A stretch of 64,000 bases of DNA from an uncultured Lachnospiraceae bacterium (GCA_944377405.1 CALWES010000006.1:62001-126000), one strand, 5' to 3'. Shown: positions 8,185-17,614, numbered from the stretch's first letter. The notes: generated by a model not told the origin, from the sequence alone. Translations and numbers: made by a program.

Positions 8185-9885
8185 TCATTTCTGACAGTCT
8201 GCCAAGAGCTTCCGGTAGATCTCCCTGAGCTCCCCGGCGATCCTTCCGATGGTGCCTTCCTCAAAGGGGGACTGGAGTCCAGCCCTTTGGATCATGTTCG
8301 TAAAGAAGTCGGAAGCCGACTCCCGGCAAAGCTCCAGGTAGCTCTCCCAGGCCTTGTGATAATCCTTTTCCATCATGAGGCGGTACTGGAAGGCATCCGT
8401 CTGGGCGATCACATAGTCGATATAATAGAAGGGATAGCTGTAGATATGGTGCTGCTTCTGCCAGAAGCCGCCTTTTTCAAAGAAGGCTGACTCTGGCGCA
8501 TAGGCCAGATGGGGCTTGTAGGCCCGCTCCAGACCCTTCCAGGCTTCCTTCCGCTCTGCGGGGCTCATTTCCGGATGGTCGTAAACGATGTGCTGGAACT
8601 CATCCACCATGCAGCCGTAGGGCACAAAGGTGATGGCATCCTCCAGCTGGTATGTCAGGAAGTCTCCGGTCCTGTCCCCGAAGAACTTCTCCATCCAGGG
8701 ATTCGTGAAGAATTCCATGGACATGGAATGGGTCTCCGCCGTCTCCATGGTGATGTCCCCATGCTCCATGATGGGGTCCTTGCCGGAAATGTAGCCCTGG
8801 AAGGCGTGGCCGCATTCGTGGGTCACCACGTCCACGTCTCCTGCGGTACCGTTGAAGTTGGCAAAAATAAAGGGTGCCTTGTAGTCCGGCAGATAGGTCA
8901 TGTATCCTCCCACCTGCTTATGGGGCCTTGCAAATACGTCAAAGAGGTCTCCCTCCATCATAAAGTCGAAGAATTCCTTCGTCTCCGGAGACAGCTCCTC
9001 ATACATCTCCTGGCCGCTCTTTAAGATCTCCTCCGGCGTTCCCACAGGCTTCGGCGTTCCTTCCGGGAAACTTACGCCCTCGTCGATGTTATACAGCTTT
9101 TCAAGGCCCAGGCGCTGCCTGCGGTTCTCCCAGATCTCCTCTGCAAAGGGGACCCAGTTCTCCCGGATCTGCTTCCGGAAGCGCTCCACATCCTCTCTCC
9201 AGTAGCTGTTCCGGTTCATGCGGCAGTAGCCAAGCTCCGTATAGTTTTCAAAGCCCAGCTTCCTGGCCTGCTCCGTCCTGTTCTTCACCAGCTGATCATA
9301 AAGCTCATCCAGCTTCTCCGCCACGCTCTCAAAATAGGCGTTTACCTTTTCTGCCGCCTTTTCCCGCACCTTACGGTCCTGGTCGTTCAGGTAGGGGGTC
9401 ATCATGGAAAGGTTGCAGGTCTTCCCCTCCCAGTCGATCTTTGCCCCTGCCAGGAGCTTTTCATATTCCGTTACCAAGGCGTTTTCCTCCTGCATCAGGG
9501 GGATCACCGCATCACTGACGGACTTCGCCGCAAGCTCCATGTTCTTAAAGGCAGGCCCGCCGATGATCTGCTCCAGCTGCTGCCGGAAGGGAGATGCATA
9601 GAGCATATTCTTGTATGCCACCTCCAGATTGGAAAAGGCAGGCATCTCCCGGTCATAATAGGCCTTTTCCGCCTCGTAGAATGCATCGGAGGTGTCGATG
9701 CTGTGACGGATCTCCGCCAGGGTGGCCTGAGTCCTGATATGTCCCATCAGCTCGTAATAGCGCTTATGCACCTCGAACTGCTCCTCCGGACTCTTCGCTG
9801 CGGAAAAGTCCTCCATGATCTTTTTTAACGTTTCCTTTGCCCCTTCAAAATCCGTACGCTCATAGGGCATGTCCTTGAATTTCAT
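8185..9885 (-). CDS. M3-family oligoendopeptidase (PepF-like)
   Basis: A 566-residue zinc metallopeptidase of family M3B. The catalytic motif HECGHAF (HExxH) is at residue ~355, preceded by VDVVT; the downstream Glu ligand lies in METAETHSMSMEFF. It would cleave short peptides in the cytoplasm. Length is normal for this subfamily. The ORF starts MKFKDMPYERTDFEGAKETL, as in related proteins. It may share a transcript with the small membrane peptide downstream. Confidence 0.88.
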   Translation of the reverse strand: MKFKDMPYERTDFEGAKETLKKIMEDFSAAKSPEEQFEVHKRYYELMGHIRTQATLAEIRHSIDTSDAFYEAEKAYYDREMPAFSNLEVAYKNMLYASPFRQQLEQIIGGPAFKNMELAAKSVSDAVIPLMQEENALVTEYEKLLAGAKIDWEGKTCNLSMMTPYLNDQDRKVREKAAEKVNAYFESVAEKLDELYDQLVKNRTEQARKLGFENYTELGYCRMNRNSYWREDVERFRKQIRENWVPFAEEIWENRRQRLGLEKLYNIDEGVSFPEGTPKPVGTPEEILKSGQEMYEELSPETKEFFDFMMEGDLFDVFARPHKQVGGYMTYLPDYKAPFIFANFNGTAGDVDVVTHECGHAFQGYISGKDPIMEHGDITMETAETHSMSMEFFTNPWMEKFFGDRTGDFLTYQLEDAITFVPYGCMVDEFQHIVYDHPEMSPAERKEAWKGLERAYKPHLAYAPESAFFEKGGFWQKQHHIYSYPFYYIDYVIAQTDAFQYRLMMEKDYHKAWESYLELCRESASDFFTNMIQRAGLQSPFEEGTIGRIAGELREIYRKLLADCQK

Positions 9886-9982
9886 TGCAGTATTTCCTCC
9901 GTGTCTCTTGGCTGCTGTCTCCTGCAGTTTCTTTCATTATAGCATGGGGCCGCCGTTTTCAAAACAGACTTTTCTCCCCTTC

Positions 9983-11839
9983 TCAGGACAGCTCGAACAT
10001 TCCGTGGTAAAGCCTGTAATACTCTCCCTTCATGGCAAGGAGCTCCCTATGGCTTCCCCGTTCGATGATCTGTCCGTGTTCCAGTACGATGATGACGTCC
10101 GCGTTCCGTACCGTTGACAGCCGGTGGGCAATGACGAATACGGTGCGTCCCTTCATAAGCTGGTCCATTCCCCTTTCGATCAGGGCCTCCGTTCTGGTAT
10201 CGATGGAGGAGGTGGCCTCATCCAGGATCAGTACCGGCGGGTCCGCCGCCGCTGCCCTTGCGATGGCAAGGAGCTGTCTCTGGCCCTGGCTCAGGTTCGC
10301 GCCGTCCCCTGTCACCATGGTGTCGTAGCCCTCCGGCAGCCGCCGGATAAAGGAATCCGCATTTGCGATCCTGGCCGCCTGCCGGATCTCCTCATCCGTG
10401 GCATCCAGCTTTCCGAAGCGGATATTATCTGCCACGGTCCCCGTAAACAGATGGGTATCCTGGAGCACCACGCCAAGGCTTCGCCGCAGATCCGCCTTCC
10501 GAATCCGCCGGACGTCGATGCCGTCGTAGGTGATGCTTCCGCTCCGGATCTCATAGAACCGGTTGATCAGGTTCGTGATCGTCGTCTTGCCCGCTCCGGT
10601 GGAGCCCACAAAGGCCACCTTCTGGCCGGGCTTTGCGTAGAGGGAGATCTCATGAAGGATGTCCTGGCCAGGCTCATAGGAGAAGCTCACCCGGTCAAAG
10701 CGCACATCTCCCCTCAGAGGTACCAGAGGCGCCTCCGGCAGGCTGCCGTCCCTCCATGCCCAGGAGCCTGTTTTTTCATTGCAGGGCACCAGATCCCCCT
10801 CATCCGTCCTCCGGACATTCACCAGCTCCACAGTCCCCTCATCGGTCTCCGGAACCTCCTCCATGGTACGGAAGATCCGCTCTGCACCGGCCAGGGAGGC
10901 CAGCAGGAAATTTCCCTGTTGGGTCAGCTGGTTGATGGGCATGGCAGACTGCCGGACAAACACCAGATAGCTGGCCAGGCTTCCCACATCCGACAGGCCT
11001 GCGATCACCATGATCCCTCCGATCACAGCGATCAGGGCATAGTTTACAAAGGAAATGCTTACGACTGCAGGGATCATGGTGGCTGCATAGCTCTGGGCGC
11101 TGGTGCCCGCTTCCCGGAGACGTTCGTTCCGCTTCCGGAAGCCCTCCAGGTTTTCCGCCTCGTGATTGAATACCTTTACCACCTTCTGGCCGGCGGTCAT
11201 TTCCTCAATATATCCGTCCAGATCTCCCAGAGCCTCCTGCTGCCGCAAAAAATAAAATTTACTCCGGTTCGTGCTGTAGCGGATATAGAGGAACATGGCT
11301 CCGTATCCCAGGAACACCAGAAAGGACAGCCTGTAATTCAGCACAAAAAGCAGGCACAGGGTCCCCGCCACCTGGATAAAGCTCTGGATGATGGTGGCAA
11401 AGCTGTTGTTCAGGGCGTCGGACACCGTGTCCACATCGTTGGTGAACATACTCATGAGGTCGCCCTTTTTCTGACTGTCAAAGAAGGACAGGGGAAGCTT
11501 CTGCAGCCTGGCAAAGAGATCCCTGCGGATGTCCCTTAAGATCTCCTGGGCCGCCCGCACCATGATCTGGGTATAGCACAGGGTAGACAGGGCTCCGATG
11601 CCGTAGATCAGGGCTGCCAGGGCCACACCGCGAAGGAGTCCTTCCATCCCCTCCCCCTCCAGGATCCGGTTTACGATGGGCTTTATCATGTAGGTGCCCA
11701 GAAGGTTCGCTGAGGCACTGACGGCAGCCAGGATCCCCACCAGGAGCAGCAGGATGCGGTGCTGTCCCAGATAGCGGAGAAGGTCCCGCACCGTCTGCCG
11801 GAGATTTTCCGGCCTTTTTCCGTTAAAGATCCGTGCCAT
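9983..11839 (-). CDS. ABC exporter, half-transporter with the catalytic site
   Basis: A 618-residue fused membrane/ATPase half-exporter: membrane domain with six segments (residues ~30-330), then ATPase with Walker A GSTGAGKTT, signature NLSQGQRQL (second Gly replaced by Gln) and Walker B LILDEATSS with the catalytic Glu. An ~45-residue insertion (about residues 355-400) precedes the ATPase. The start MARIFNGKRP has AAGGAGGAG 8 bp upstream and overlaps the end of the preceding exporter gene by 17 bp. With that gene it forms a heterodimer of the BmrC/D or TM287/288 type; the substrate is unknown (drug, lipid or peptide). Confidence 0.9.
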   Translation of the reverse strand: MARIFNGKRPENLRQTVRDLLRYLGQHRILLLLVGILAAVSASANLLGTYMIKPIVNRILEGEGMEGLLRGVALAALIYGIGALSTLCYTQIMVRAAQEILRDIRRDLFARLQKLPLSFFDSQKKGDLMSMFTNDVDTVSDALNNSFATIIQSFIQVAGTLCLLFVLNYRLSFLVFLGYGAMFLYIRYSTNRSKFYFLRQQEALGDLDGYIEEMTAGQKVVKVFNHEAENLEGFRKRNERLREAGTSAQSYAATMIPAVVSISFVNYALIAVIGGIMVIAGLSDVGSLASYLVFVRQSAMPINQLTQQGNFLLASLAGAERIFRTMEEVPETDEGTVELVNVRRTDEGDLVPCNEKTGSWAWRDGSLPEAPLVPLRGDVRFDRVSFSYEPGQDILHEISLYAKPGQKVAFVGSTGAGKTTITNLINRFYEIRSGSITYDGIDVRRIRKADLRRSLGVVLQDTHLFTGTVADNIRFGKLDATDEEIRQAARIANADSFIRRLPEGYDTMVTGDGANLSQGQRQLLAIARAAAADPPVLILDEATSSIDTRTEALIERGMDQLMKGRTVFVIAHRLSTVRNADVIIVLEHGQIIERGSHRELLAMKGEYYRLYHGMFELS

Positions 11840-13577
11840 GGTCTCCTCCTTCCTGCTCTCCGCCCATCTGGGAGGCATAGAGCTCCTGATAAATGGGATC
11901 TCCTGCCAGAAGCTCCTCATGGGTCCCCACAGCGTGGACCCTTCCGTCCTCCAGGATCACGATGAGATCCGCCTCCATAACGGAGGTGATCCGCTGGGCA
12001 ATGATGATCTTGGTCACATCCCGAAGCTGGGACAGGGCCTGGCGGATCCGGCCCTCCGTGGCTGTATCCACCGCACTGGTGGAATCGTCAAAGATCAGGA
12101 CCTTCGGCTTTTTCAGCAGGGTCCTGGCAATGCAGAGCCTCTGCTTCTGGCCTCCGGAGACATTGACGCCTCCCTGGCCCAGATCCGTATCAAGGCCCTC
12201 CGGCATCCTCTGAATGAATTCATCTGCACAGGCTGCTCTGCAGGCCTCCAGGATGGTCTCCTCATCCGCTTCCTTATTTCCCCACAGCAGATTGTCCCGG
12301 ATGGTCCCGGAAAACAGCACATTTTTCTGAAGCACGATCCCCACGGCGTCCCTGAGGGCGGAAATTTCATATTCCCGGACATCGTGGCCCCCTACCAGCA
12401 CGCTGCCCTCCGAGGCATCGTAAAGCCTTGGGATCAGCTGTACCAGGGTACTTTTGGAGGCTCCCGTGCCTCCAAGGATCCCCACCGTGGACCCTCCGGG
12501 GATCTTCAGATCCACGTGGGATAAAGCCGCTTTTCCTGTCCCTTCAGCATAGCGGAAGGATACGTTCCGGAACTCCACTTCTCCGTTTGGGATCTCCCGG
12601 ATGGGATCTGCAGGGTCCGCAAGCTCCGTTTTTTCCTCCAGAACCTCCCGGATCCTCCGGGCGCTGGTCAGGGAACGGGTCAGCATCAGAAAGATATTGG
12701 ATATCATCATGACGGAGTTCATGACCTGCAGCACATAGCTAAGGAAGGCCGTCAGCTCCCCCACGCTCATGGAGCCGGTCAGGATGAAGCCGCCTCCGTA
12801 CCACATGATGCAGATCACCGCCGTATACATGATCACCTGAAAGGCCGGCAGGTTCAGCACCGCAAACCGGAAGGTATCCAGGCTTGCATCCGCCAGCTCG
12901 TCATTGACCCTACCGAACTGTCCTTCCTCGTAGTCCTCCCGTACAAAGGCCTTGATGGCCCGGATGGCCGTCAGGTCCTCCTGGACTATTCCGTTCACGT
13001 GATCCACTGCTCCCTGCTGCCGGTTATAAAGGGGACTGACCCGATGGACGATAAGGGCCAGCAGGATCCCCAGCACCGGTGCCGCGATTATGAATACCAA
13101 CGCCAGCTCCCGGTTTAAAAATAAAGCCATTCCGATCCCCATAAACAGCATGATGGGGCTTCGCACCAGGGGCCTTAAGCCGGAGTTTACCGCATTCTGC
13201 ATCACAGTGACGTCCGTGGTCATGCGGGTCACCAGGGATGAGCTGGAAAACCGGTCCAGATTGGCAAAATCATAGCCCTGCATCCGGCTGTATTCCGCCA
13301 GACGGAGCTCCGCTCCGAAGCCGTTGGAGGCCCTAGCAGCAAAACGGGCATACAGAAGGCCCGTCACCAGGGCAGCCCCTGCGCAGAGGACCATCTTTCC
13401 GCCCTGCAAAAAGAGGTAGGGAAAGTCCCGGTCCGGTACGCCCCGGTCGATGATCCCGGTCATCAGCATGGGGATCAGCATCTCACAGACACATTCTGCA
13501 AAGATCAGCAGCATGGCTACCAGAAGGTCCCTGCGGCAGGGCTTCATGTAATGCAGGATGTATCGCAGATCCTTCAT
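11823..13577 (-). CDS. ABC exporter, half-transporter with degenerate ATP site
   Basis: A 584-residue half-exporter: six-segment membrane domain then ATPase. Walker A is GGTGASKST (Ser before Lys), the signature VSGGQKQR is normal, and Walker B is LIFDDSTSA, with Asp instead of the catalytic Glu. Together with the neighbour this gives one active and one degenerate nucleotide site, the hallmark of heterodimeric exporters. Start MKDLRYILHYMKP has AAGGAG 7 bp upstream; it overlaps the stop of the acetyltransferase gene (ATGA). Confidence 0.9.
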   Translation of the reverse strand: MKDLRYILHYMKPCRRDLLVAMLLIFAECVCEMLIPMLMTGIIDRGVPDRDFPYLFLQGGKMVLCAGAALVTGLLYARFAARASNGFGAELRLAEYSRMQGYDFANLDRFSSSSLVTRMTTDVTVMQNAVNSGLRPLVRSPIMLFMGIGMALFLNRELALVFIIAAPVLGILLALIVHRVSPLYNRQQGAVDHVNGIVQEDLTAIRAIKAFVREDYEEGQFGRVNDELADASLDTFRFAVLNLPAFQVIMYTAVICIMWYGGGFILTGSMSVGELTAFLSYVLQVMNSVMMISNIFLMLTRSLTSARRIREVLEEKTELADPADPIREIPNGEVEFRNVSFRYAEGTGKAALSHVDLKIPGGSTVGILGGTGASKSTLVQLIPRLYDASEGSVLVGGHDVREYEISALRDAVGIVLQKNVLFSGTIRDNLLWGNKEADEETILEACRAACADEFIQRMPEGLDTDLGQGGVNVSGGQKQRLCIARTLLKKPKVLIFDDSTSAVDTATEGRIRQALSQLRDVTKIIIAQRITSVMEADLIVILEDGRVHAVGTHEELLAGDPIYQELYASQMGGEQEGGDHGTDL

Positions 13578-14062
13578 GAAGAGGCTCCTTCCCGGAGGAT
13601 CGTCTCCATGCCGATCTTCTGGGGTCTGAGGCCGCATTTTTCATAAAATCTCCGGGCGCCTTCGTTCAGGGCCCAGACATTCAGGGTCAGGTTATAACAG
13701 CCCTGCTCCCTGGCAAAGTCCTTCACATACTCATAGAGGGCGCTGCCCACGTGCTGTCCACGGCAGGCCTCGTCCACACAGAGATCGTCGATATAGAGGC
13801 TTTTGATATCCGTCAGAATGTTGTCGTTCAGCCGCTGCTGAAAGATGCAGAAGGCATAGCCCACTACATTCCCCTCTTCGTTTTCTGCCACAAAAACCGG
13901 TCTCCTGTCATCCTGAATGATCTCCAGAAGCTGGTCATCCGTATATTTTCGCTGTCCCGCCTTAAAGAGATCCGGACGTCCCTTATGGTGTACCATGTTT
14001 ACCTGGAACAGAAGTCTGTCCAGATCCTTCATGTCCTTTTCCTGTGCCCGTCTGATCTTCAT
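13574..14062 (-). CDS. GNAT-family N-acetyltransferase
   Basis: A 162-residue GNAT enzyme. The acetyl-CoA site is DDLCVDEACRGQHVGSAL (residues ~90-107, R/Q-xx-G-x-G/A pattern) and the C-terminal ALNEGARRFYEKCGL is typical. The acceptor is unknown. The start MKIRRAQEKDM is preceded by GGGGGAAGGA; longer frames upstream have no ribosome site. It is translationally coupled to the two exporter genes by ATGA overlap, so it may modify something the exporter handles, which is inference. Confidence 0.85.
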   Translation of the reverse strand: MKIRRAQEKDMKDLDRLLFQVNMVHHKGRPDLFKAGQRKYTDDQLLEIIQDDRRPVFVAENEEGNVVGYAFCIFQQRLNDNILTDIKSLYIDDLCVDEACRGQHVGSALYEYVKDFAREQGCYNLTLNVWALNEGARRFYEKCGLRPQKIGMETILREGASS

Positions 14063-14138
14063 GATCCTTCCCCCTCTTTTCTCAAAAATGTTTCTTTTTA
14101 TTTTACACCCCCCCATGGCCCTGGGAAAGTCTTTTCCG

Positions 14139-14178
14139 AAAAAAAACGGAGCCCCGTTTCTATCCGGTTGCTCCGTTT
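14139..14178 (-). terminator. Terminator after the zinc-ribbon gene
   Basis: AAACGGAGC (14144-14152) pairs with GCTCCGTTT (14170-14178); on the minus strand eight T follow. Separates the zinc-ribbon gene from the acetyltransferase-exporter operon. Confidence 0.75.
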
Positions 14179-14214
14179 CTTCTGTGTCTGTGCAGTTTTT
14201 CTGATGGAGTCCCA

Positions 14215-14442
14215 TCAGCCCTTCAGCTGTGCCTCGATCTGCCGGGCCCGGTCCTGCCTGAGCTGGCGCACATGCTTCGTCTTCCTCCAAAACTGCCTTC
14301 GGCACTTTTCGCAGCAAAAAACGCTGCGCTTGTCCAGTTTCCGATTCTCGTGTCTGCCGCCTGCTTCGATGAAGATAATGGCTCCGCAATTCCGGCAGGC
14401 AAAGGTCCGCTCCTCTCGGATGCGATTCACATTCCCGTCCAT
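14215..14442 (-). CDS. Small zinc-ribbon protein (75 aa)
   Basis: A 75-residue basic protein with CRNC (residues ~14-17) and CCEKC (~43-47) as a treble-clef/zinc-ribbon pair, then a Lys/Arg/Gln-rich helix. It starts MDGNVNRIREERTF; GGAG lies 7 bp upstream of this ATG, whereas the longer in-frame reading has no site. Probably nucleic-acid binding; family not recognised. It is monocistronic, ended by its own terminator. Confidence 0.6.
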   Translation of the reverse strand: MDGNVNRIREERTFACRNCGAIIFIEAGGRHENRKLDKRSVFCCEKCRRQFWRKTKHVRQLRQDRARQIEAQLKG

Positions 14443-14523
14443 GATCCGTCTCCATATTCTGTGATGACGGCTCTCTCCTTCTTTTGTCAGAGTATCACAG
14501 GCGGGGACGGAAGACAATCAAAT

Positions 14524-14557
14524 AGGGAGAAGCTTTACAAATCTTAAGCTTCTCCCT
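14524..14557. repeat. Perfect 12-bp inverted repeat between divergent genes
   Basis: AGGGAGAAGCTT, 10-nt spacer, AAGCTTCTCCCT, located between the zinc-ribbon gene (minus) and the ammonia-lyase gene (plus). No T-run follows on either side, so it looks more like an operator or cruciform than a terminator. TTGACC at 14567-14572 with a weak TATCAA 17 bp on could be the ammonia-lyase promoter just beside it. Confidence 0.5.
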
Positions 14558-14648
14558 GATCCTATCTTGACCTATTCCGAAAAGAATGTTATCAATGAGA
14601 AAAAGGCCTCCGGCAGCTTTCCCGGGGCCCTGTGAGAGAGGTTTTCTT

Positions 14649-15812
14649 ATGGATATGGTTCAATTTTCTCCCCTTAGCGGGGGCAGTCGTTACGATCAAT
14701 ATTTCTCCACGGAAATGGCAGAGTCCGTCATGGATTTTCACCGCACCCTTCCGGCGTATGCTCCAACTCCCCTTTCATGTCTGAAAGGATTGGCTTCCCG
14801 CCTGGGCCTTGGAGGGCTGTATGTCAAGGATGAGAGCTTCCGTTTCGGCCTCAACGCCTTCAAGGGCCTTGGGGGCAGCTACGCTCTGGCCCAGGTCCTG
14901 TCCCGGAAAACCGGATCGCCGGTTTCCGGACTTCACTCGATCCCAGCCGGCACCTATACCTTCGTGACTGCCACAGACGGCAATCACGGACGGGGCGTTG
15001 CATGGGCTGCCCGGCAGCTGTCCCAAAATGCTGTGGTCTACATGCCTGCAGGTTCCGCCCAGGAACGGTTGGAAAATATCCGTGCCCAGGGGGCACATGC
15101 TGAGATTACAGAGTTCTACTATGATGATACGGTCCGCTTCGCTAAAAGTCAGGCTGAGAAAAACGGCTGGATCCTGGTGCAGGACACTGCATGGCCAGGA
15201 TACGAGGAGATACCGCTTCTCATCATGCAGGGTTATCTGACCATGGGCATGGAGGCTGTTCATCAGCTGCAGGGCACGGTCCCGACTCATATCTTCCTGC
15301 AGGCGGGCGTGGGTTCCATGGCTGCTGCCATAGCCTCCTTTTTCTGCCAGCAGTACGCCGGTCAGGCGCCGAAGATCATCATTATGGAGCCGGAAAGCGC
15401 CGACTGCTTTTATCGGACTGCGAAAGCGAATGACGGCTGTCTTCACAATGCGGAAGGTCCCATGCGCTCCATCATGGCGGGACTTTGCTGTGGGGAGCCC
15501 TGCACCCTTGCCTGGGATATCCTTGAGCACCATGCCGGATATTTCTTTGCCTGCGAAGATGAGACTGCTGCCTGCGGTATGCGGGTCCTGGGGAATCCTA
15601 TGGAAGGCGACCCCCGGATCATCTCGGGAGAAAGCGGGGCCTCCACCGCCGGACTGATCTATGAGCTGATGTCAAGACTGTCTCTGGCAGGCCTCCGGAA
15701 GGCCCTTGGCCTTGGCAGGGATTCCGTCGTTCTTTGCATCAGTACTGAAGGTGATACGGACCGGGAAAACTACCGCCGGATCGTATGGGATGGGGCATAC
15801 TCAGCCGTTTAA
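14649..15812 (+). CDS. dpaL: Diaminopropionate ammonia-lyase
   Basis: A 387-residue fold-type II PLP enzyme. The PLP lysine is in LNAFKGLGG (residue ~75), the phosphate-binding loop near QAGVGSMAAA, and VTATDGNHGRGVAWAARQL is the substrate loop. The pattern matches YgeX/DpaL, which converts 2,3-diaminopropionate to pyruvate and ammonia. Start MDMVQFSPLS is favoured by GAGAGG upstream and by family length. It stands alone on the plus strand, followed by a separately promoted TSCPD gene. Confidence 0.85.
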   Translation: MDMVQFSPLSGGSRYDQYFSTEMAESVMDFHRTLPAYAPTPLSCLKGLASRLGLGGLYVKDESFRFGLNAFKGLGGSYALAQVLSRKTGSPVSGLHSIPAGTYTFVTATDGNHGRGVAWAARQLSQNAVVYMPAGSAQERLENIRAQGAHAEITEFYYDDTVRFAKSQAEKNGWILVQDTAWPGYEEIPLLIMQGYLTMGMEAVHQLQGTVPTHIFLQAGVGSMAAAIASFFCQQYAGQAPKIIIMEPESADCFYRTAKANDGCLHNAEGPMRSIMAGLCCGEPCTLAWDILEHHAGYFFACEDETAACGMRVLGNPMEGDPRIISGESGASTAGLIYELMSRLSLAGLRKALGLGRDSVVLCISTEGDTDRENYRRIVWDGAYSAV

Positions 15813-15887
15813 GAGCTGATATCTACGCCCTTATAAGATCAGATCCTTTTATTACATCTTTTTATGACCCACCTGCCCTCTTCTGCA

Positions 15888-15916
15888 TTGACAAAGGCCT
15901 TTGCCCCCAGTATAGT
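15888..15916 (+). promoter_or_regulatory. Consensus promoter of the TSCPD gene
   Basis: TTGACA (15888-15893), 17-bp spacer, TATAGT (15911-15916), 40 bp before the start codon of the 87-residue protein. Confidence 0.75.
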
Positions 15917-15955
15917 AAACGTTTGGAATTTTATTTATTTTACCGGAGGCATACC

Positions 15956-16219
15956 ATGCATTACGATTTTATCCCCACCGGCGTCTGTGCCAAGAAGATC
16001 TCCTTTGACCTGGAGGATGGCGTCATCCATAACCTGAAGTTTGAAAAAGGCTGTAACGGCAATCTCAAGGCTATCGGCAGACTCTGTGAAGGAAAACCGG
16101 CTAAGGAGATCGCTGAGCTCCTGGCGGGAAATACCTGCGGTCCTAAGTCCACCTCCTGCACCGACCAGCTTTCTATCGGTCTCAGACAGGCTCTGGAGGG
16201 TGTTCTCTCTCCCTCATAA
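15956..16219 (+). CDS. TSCPD-domain protein (TIGR03905 type)
   Basis: An 87-residue protein made almost entirely of the TSCPD domain, with GCNGNLKAIGRLCEGKPAKE, the pair NTCGPKSTSC and DQLSIGLRQAL. The same domain ends vitamin-B12-dependent ribonucleotide reductases; free-standing copies are common in Clostridia and of unknown function. Start follows CCGGAGG by 6 bp; a consensus promoter and a downstream hairpin make it a one-gene unit. Confidence 0.85.
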   Translation: MHYDFIPTGVCAKKISFDLEDGVIHNLKFEKGCNGNLKAIGRLCEGKPAKEIAELLAGNTCGPKSTSCTDQLSIGLRQALEGVLSPS

Positions 16220-16243
16220 GGATCATAAAATAAACTGAATTGT

Positions 16244-16290
16244 AAAAGACCCGGCAGCAAGGTTGATTTTTCCTTCTGCCAGGTCCTTTT
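16244..16290 (+). terminator. Terminator after the TSCPD gene, usable from both sides
   Basis: AAAAGACCCGGCAGCAAGG pairs with CCTTCTGCCAGGTCCTTTT (one mismatch per segment), followed by TTTTGTTTTT on the plus strand; the minus side ends in AAAAG/CTTTT as well, facing the ThrE genes. Confidence 0.75.
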
Positions 16291-16334
16291 GTTTTTGTCG
16301 CTTTTTTCCTTTGATTTTCTGTATCGAAACTTCA

Positions 16335-16808
16335 TCAGGACTTCCGCTTATCCGACTCGTACCAGGTCTCGGAATCCCGCTTCCACCCGTAAACGGAGGC
16401 CGGGACCGAATAGGAGGCAGCGATTCCAAGGGCGATGGCAATGGCTGCCTTCAGGGTACCGAAGCCCTCGATCATGGCCTGCTGGGGCTGATTGAAAAAG
16501 AGATAGTATGCGGTATAGAAGATCCCGGCTCCCGGCACCAGGGTAAAGATCCCCGGGATCAGGAATACGATGGTAGGGGTCTTCTGGCTGACGGCCATCC
16601 GGCGGGACAATACCGTCAGCATCAGGGCCGACACAAAGGTGGCAAAGAGGGGCATCCCCGAAAGATGATCGATCAGAAGATAAATGCTCCACCCCATGGC
16701 TCCGATCAGGCCGCAGCGGATCCGGTGGGAGGCGTCCACGCTGAAAAGGACGGAAAAGGCGGTGGTCCCTGTAAAGGCCGCCAGGATCTGTATCAGTACA
16801 TCCATCAT
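16335..16808 (-). CDS. ThrE-type threonine/serine exporter, small subunit
   Basis: A 157-residue membrane protein with four to five segments, corresponding to the second half of ThrE (the ThrE_2 domain, with PTIVFLIPGIFTLVPGAGI). It exports small neutral amino acids together with its partner. Start MMDVLIQILA overlaps the stop of the partner gene (TGATG) behind GGGAGGTA, so the two are coupled. Confidence 0.85.
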   Translation of the reverse strand: MMDVLIQILAAFTGTTAFSVLFSVDASHRIRCGLIGAMGWSIYLLIDHLSGMPLFATFVSALMLTVLSRRMAVSQKTPTIVFLIPGIFTLVPGAGIFYTAYYLFFNQPQQAMIEGFGTLKAAIAIALGIAASYSVPASVYGWKRDSETWYESDKRKS

Positions 16809-17590
16809 CACAGGATACCTCCCGTCACATAGTGCCACAGCTGCATGGAGACACCCACGCCCACTGCGATGGAGCCCGCCACCAGAAGAGCGTCCATCAT
16901 CCGGAGGAGCCCTGACAGATAGTCGTTCTCAATGAAGTTCCGGATGGAATTTGTAATGGGGACTCCCGGGGTCAGAACAAATACGGGGCCTATGATCATC
17001 AGGTCCAGATTGTCTCCAAACCCCAGGGTATACAGCAGACAGCAGACCATGGCGCCTACCGCTGCTCCCAGGATGTTTACCATGATCTTAGCCAGTCTCA
17101 GCTTCGGAGCCCCATAAAGAAGGAAAAGCTCCAGAAGAAGGCCTGCCGCAAAGGCACCGATCCCGTCCTCCAGACTTCCATGGAACAGGATGGAAAAGCT
17201 TCCTGCACCCAGGGCCGCCGCCAGGACCTGGAGTCTTCGGTGTGCCCCGGAGACCTTCTCGATGCGGGCCAGCTCCCGGTCCGCTTCCTCCGGCGGACAC
17301 TGTCCCTCCGAGATCCTCCGGGACAGGGCATTCAGTGCCTCCAGGCGGTTCAGCAGGGTGGGGGAAAAGGGCACACAGATGATCTTTGCGGAATAGATCC
17401 CTTTTGCCGAGCGATAGGAGGAGAAGATCCCGTTGGAAACCACATAGGAATGGAAATCCTCAAGGCCATAGGCCTTTGCCGCATAGCGCATGGCTCCGTC
17501 TGCCCGGAAGATCTCTCCGCCGTTTTTTATGATCATTTCCCCAAGTCTCGTAATAAGGGAAAATTTTTCTTTTTCACCGTATCTGTCCAT
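16808..17590 (-). CDS. ThrE-type threonine/serine exporter, large subunit
   Basis: A 260-residue protein with a soluble N-terminal domain (residues ~1-115, GEMIIKNGGEIFRADGAM and the conserved VSNGIFSSY) and a C-terminal membrane domain of about five segments ending in VPITNSIRNFIENDYLSG. This is the ThrE_1 (DUF1212) half; the complete exporter is made with the downstream gene. It lies 24 bp after the ornithine-cyclodeaminase-like gene on the same strand. Confidence 0.85.
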   Translation of the reverse strand: MDRYGEKEKFSLITRLGEMIIKNGGEIFRADGAMRYAAKAYGLEDFHSYVVSNGIFSSYRSAKGIYSAKIICVPFSPTLLNRLEALNALSRRISEGQCPPEEADRELARIEKVSGAHRRLQVLAAALGAGSFSILFHGSLEDGIGAFAAGLLLELFLLYGAPKLRLAKIMVNILGAAVGAMVCCLLYTLGFGDNLDLMIIGPVFVLTPGVPITNSIRNFIENDYLSGLLRMMDALLVAGSIAVGVGVSMQLWHYVTGGIL

Positions 17591-17614
17591 ATCTTTGTCT
17601 CTTTCGGTCCCCTT

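Noticed and set aside
10124-11539. 471-codon plus-strand frame opposite the ABC exporter
   Set aside because: Antisense shadow of an ATPase with all motifs; low-complexity His/Gln-rich translation.
14100-14128. Seven-C run near the acetyltransferase gene as a phase-variable promoter
   Set aside because: Although TAAAAT lies beside it, no acceptable -35 box is found at a matching distance.
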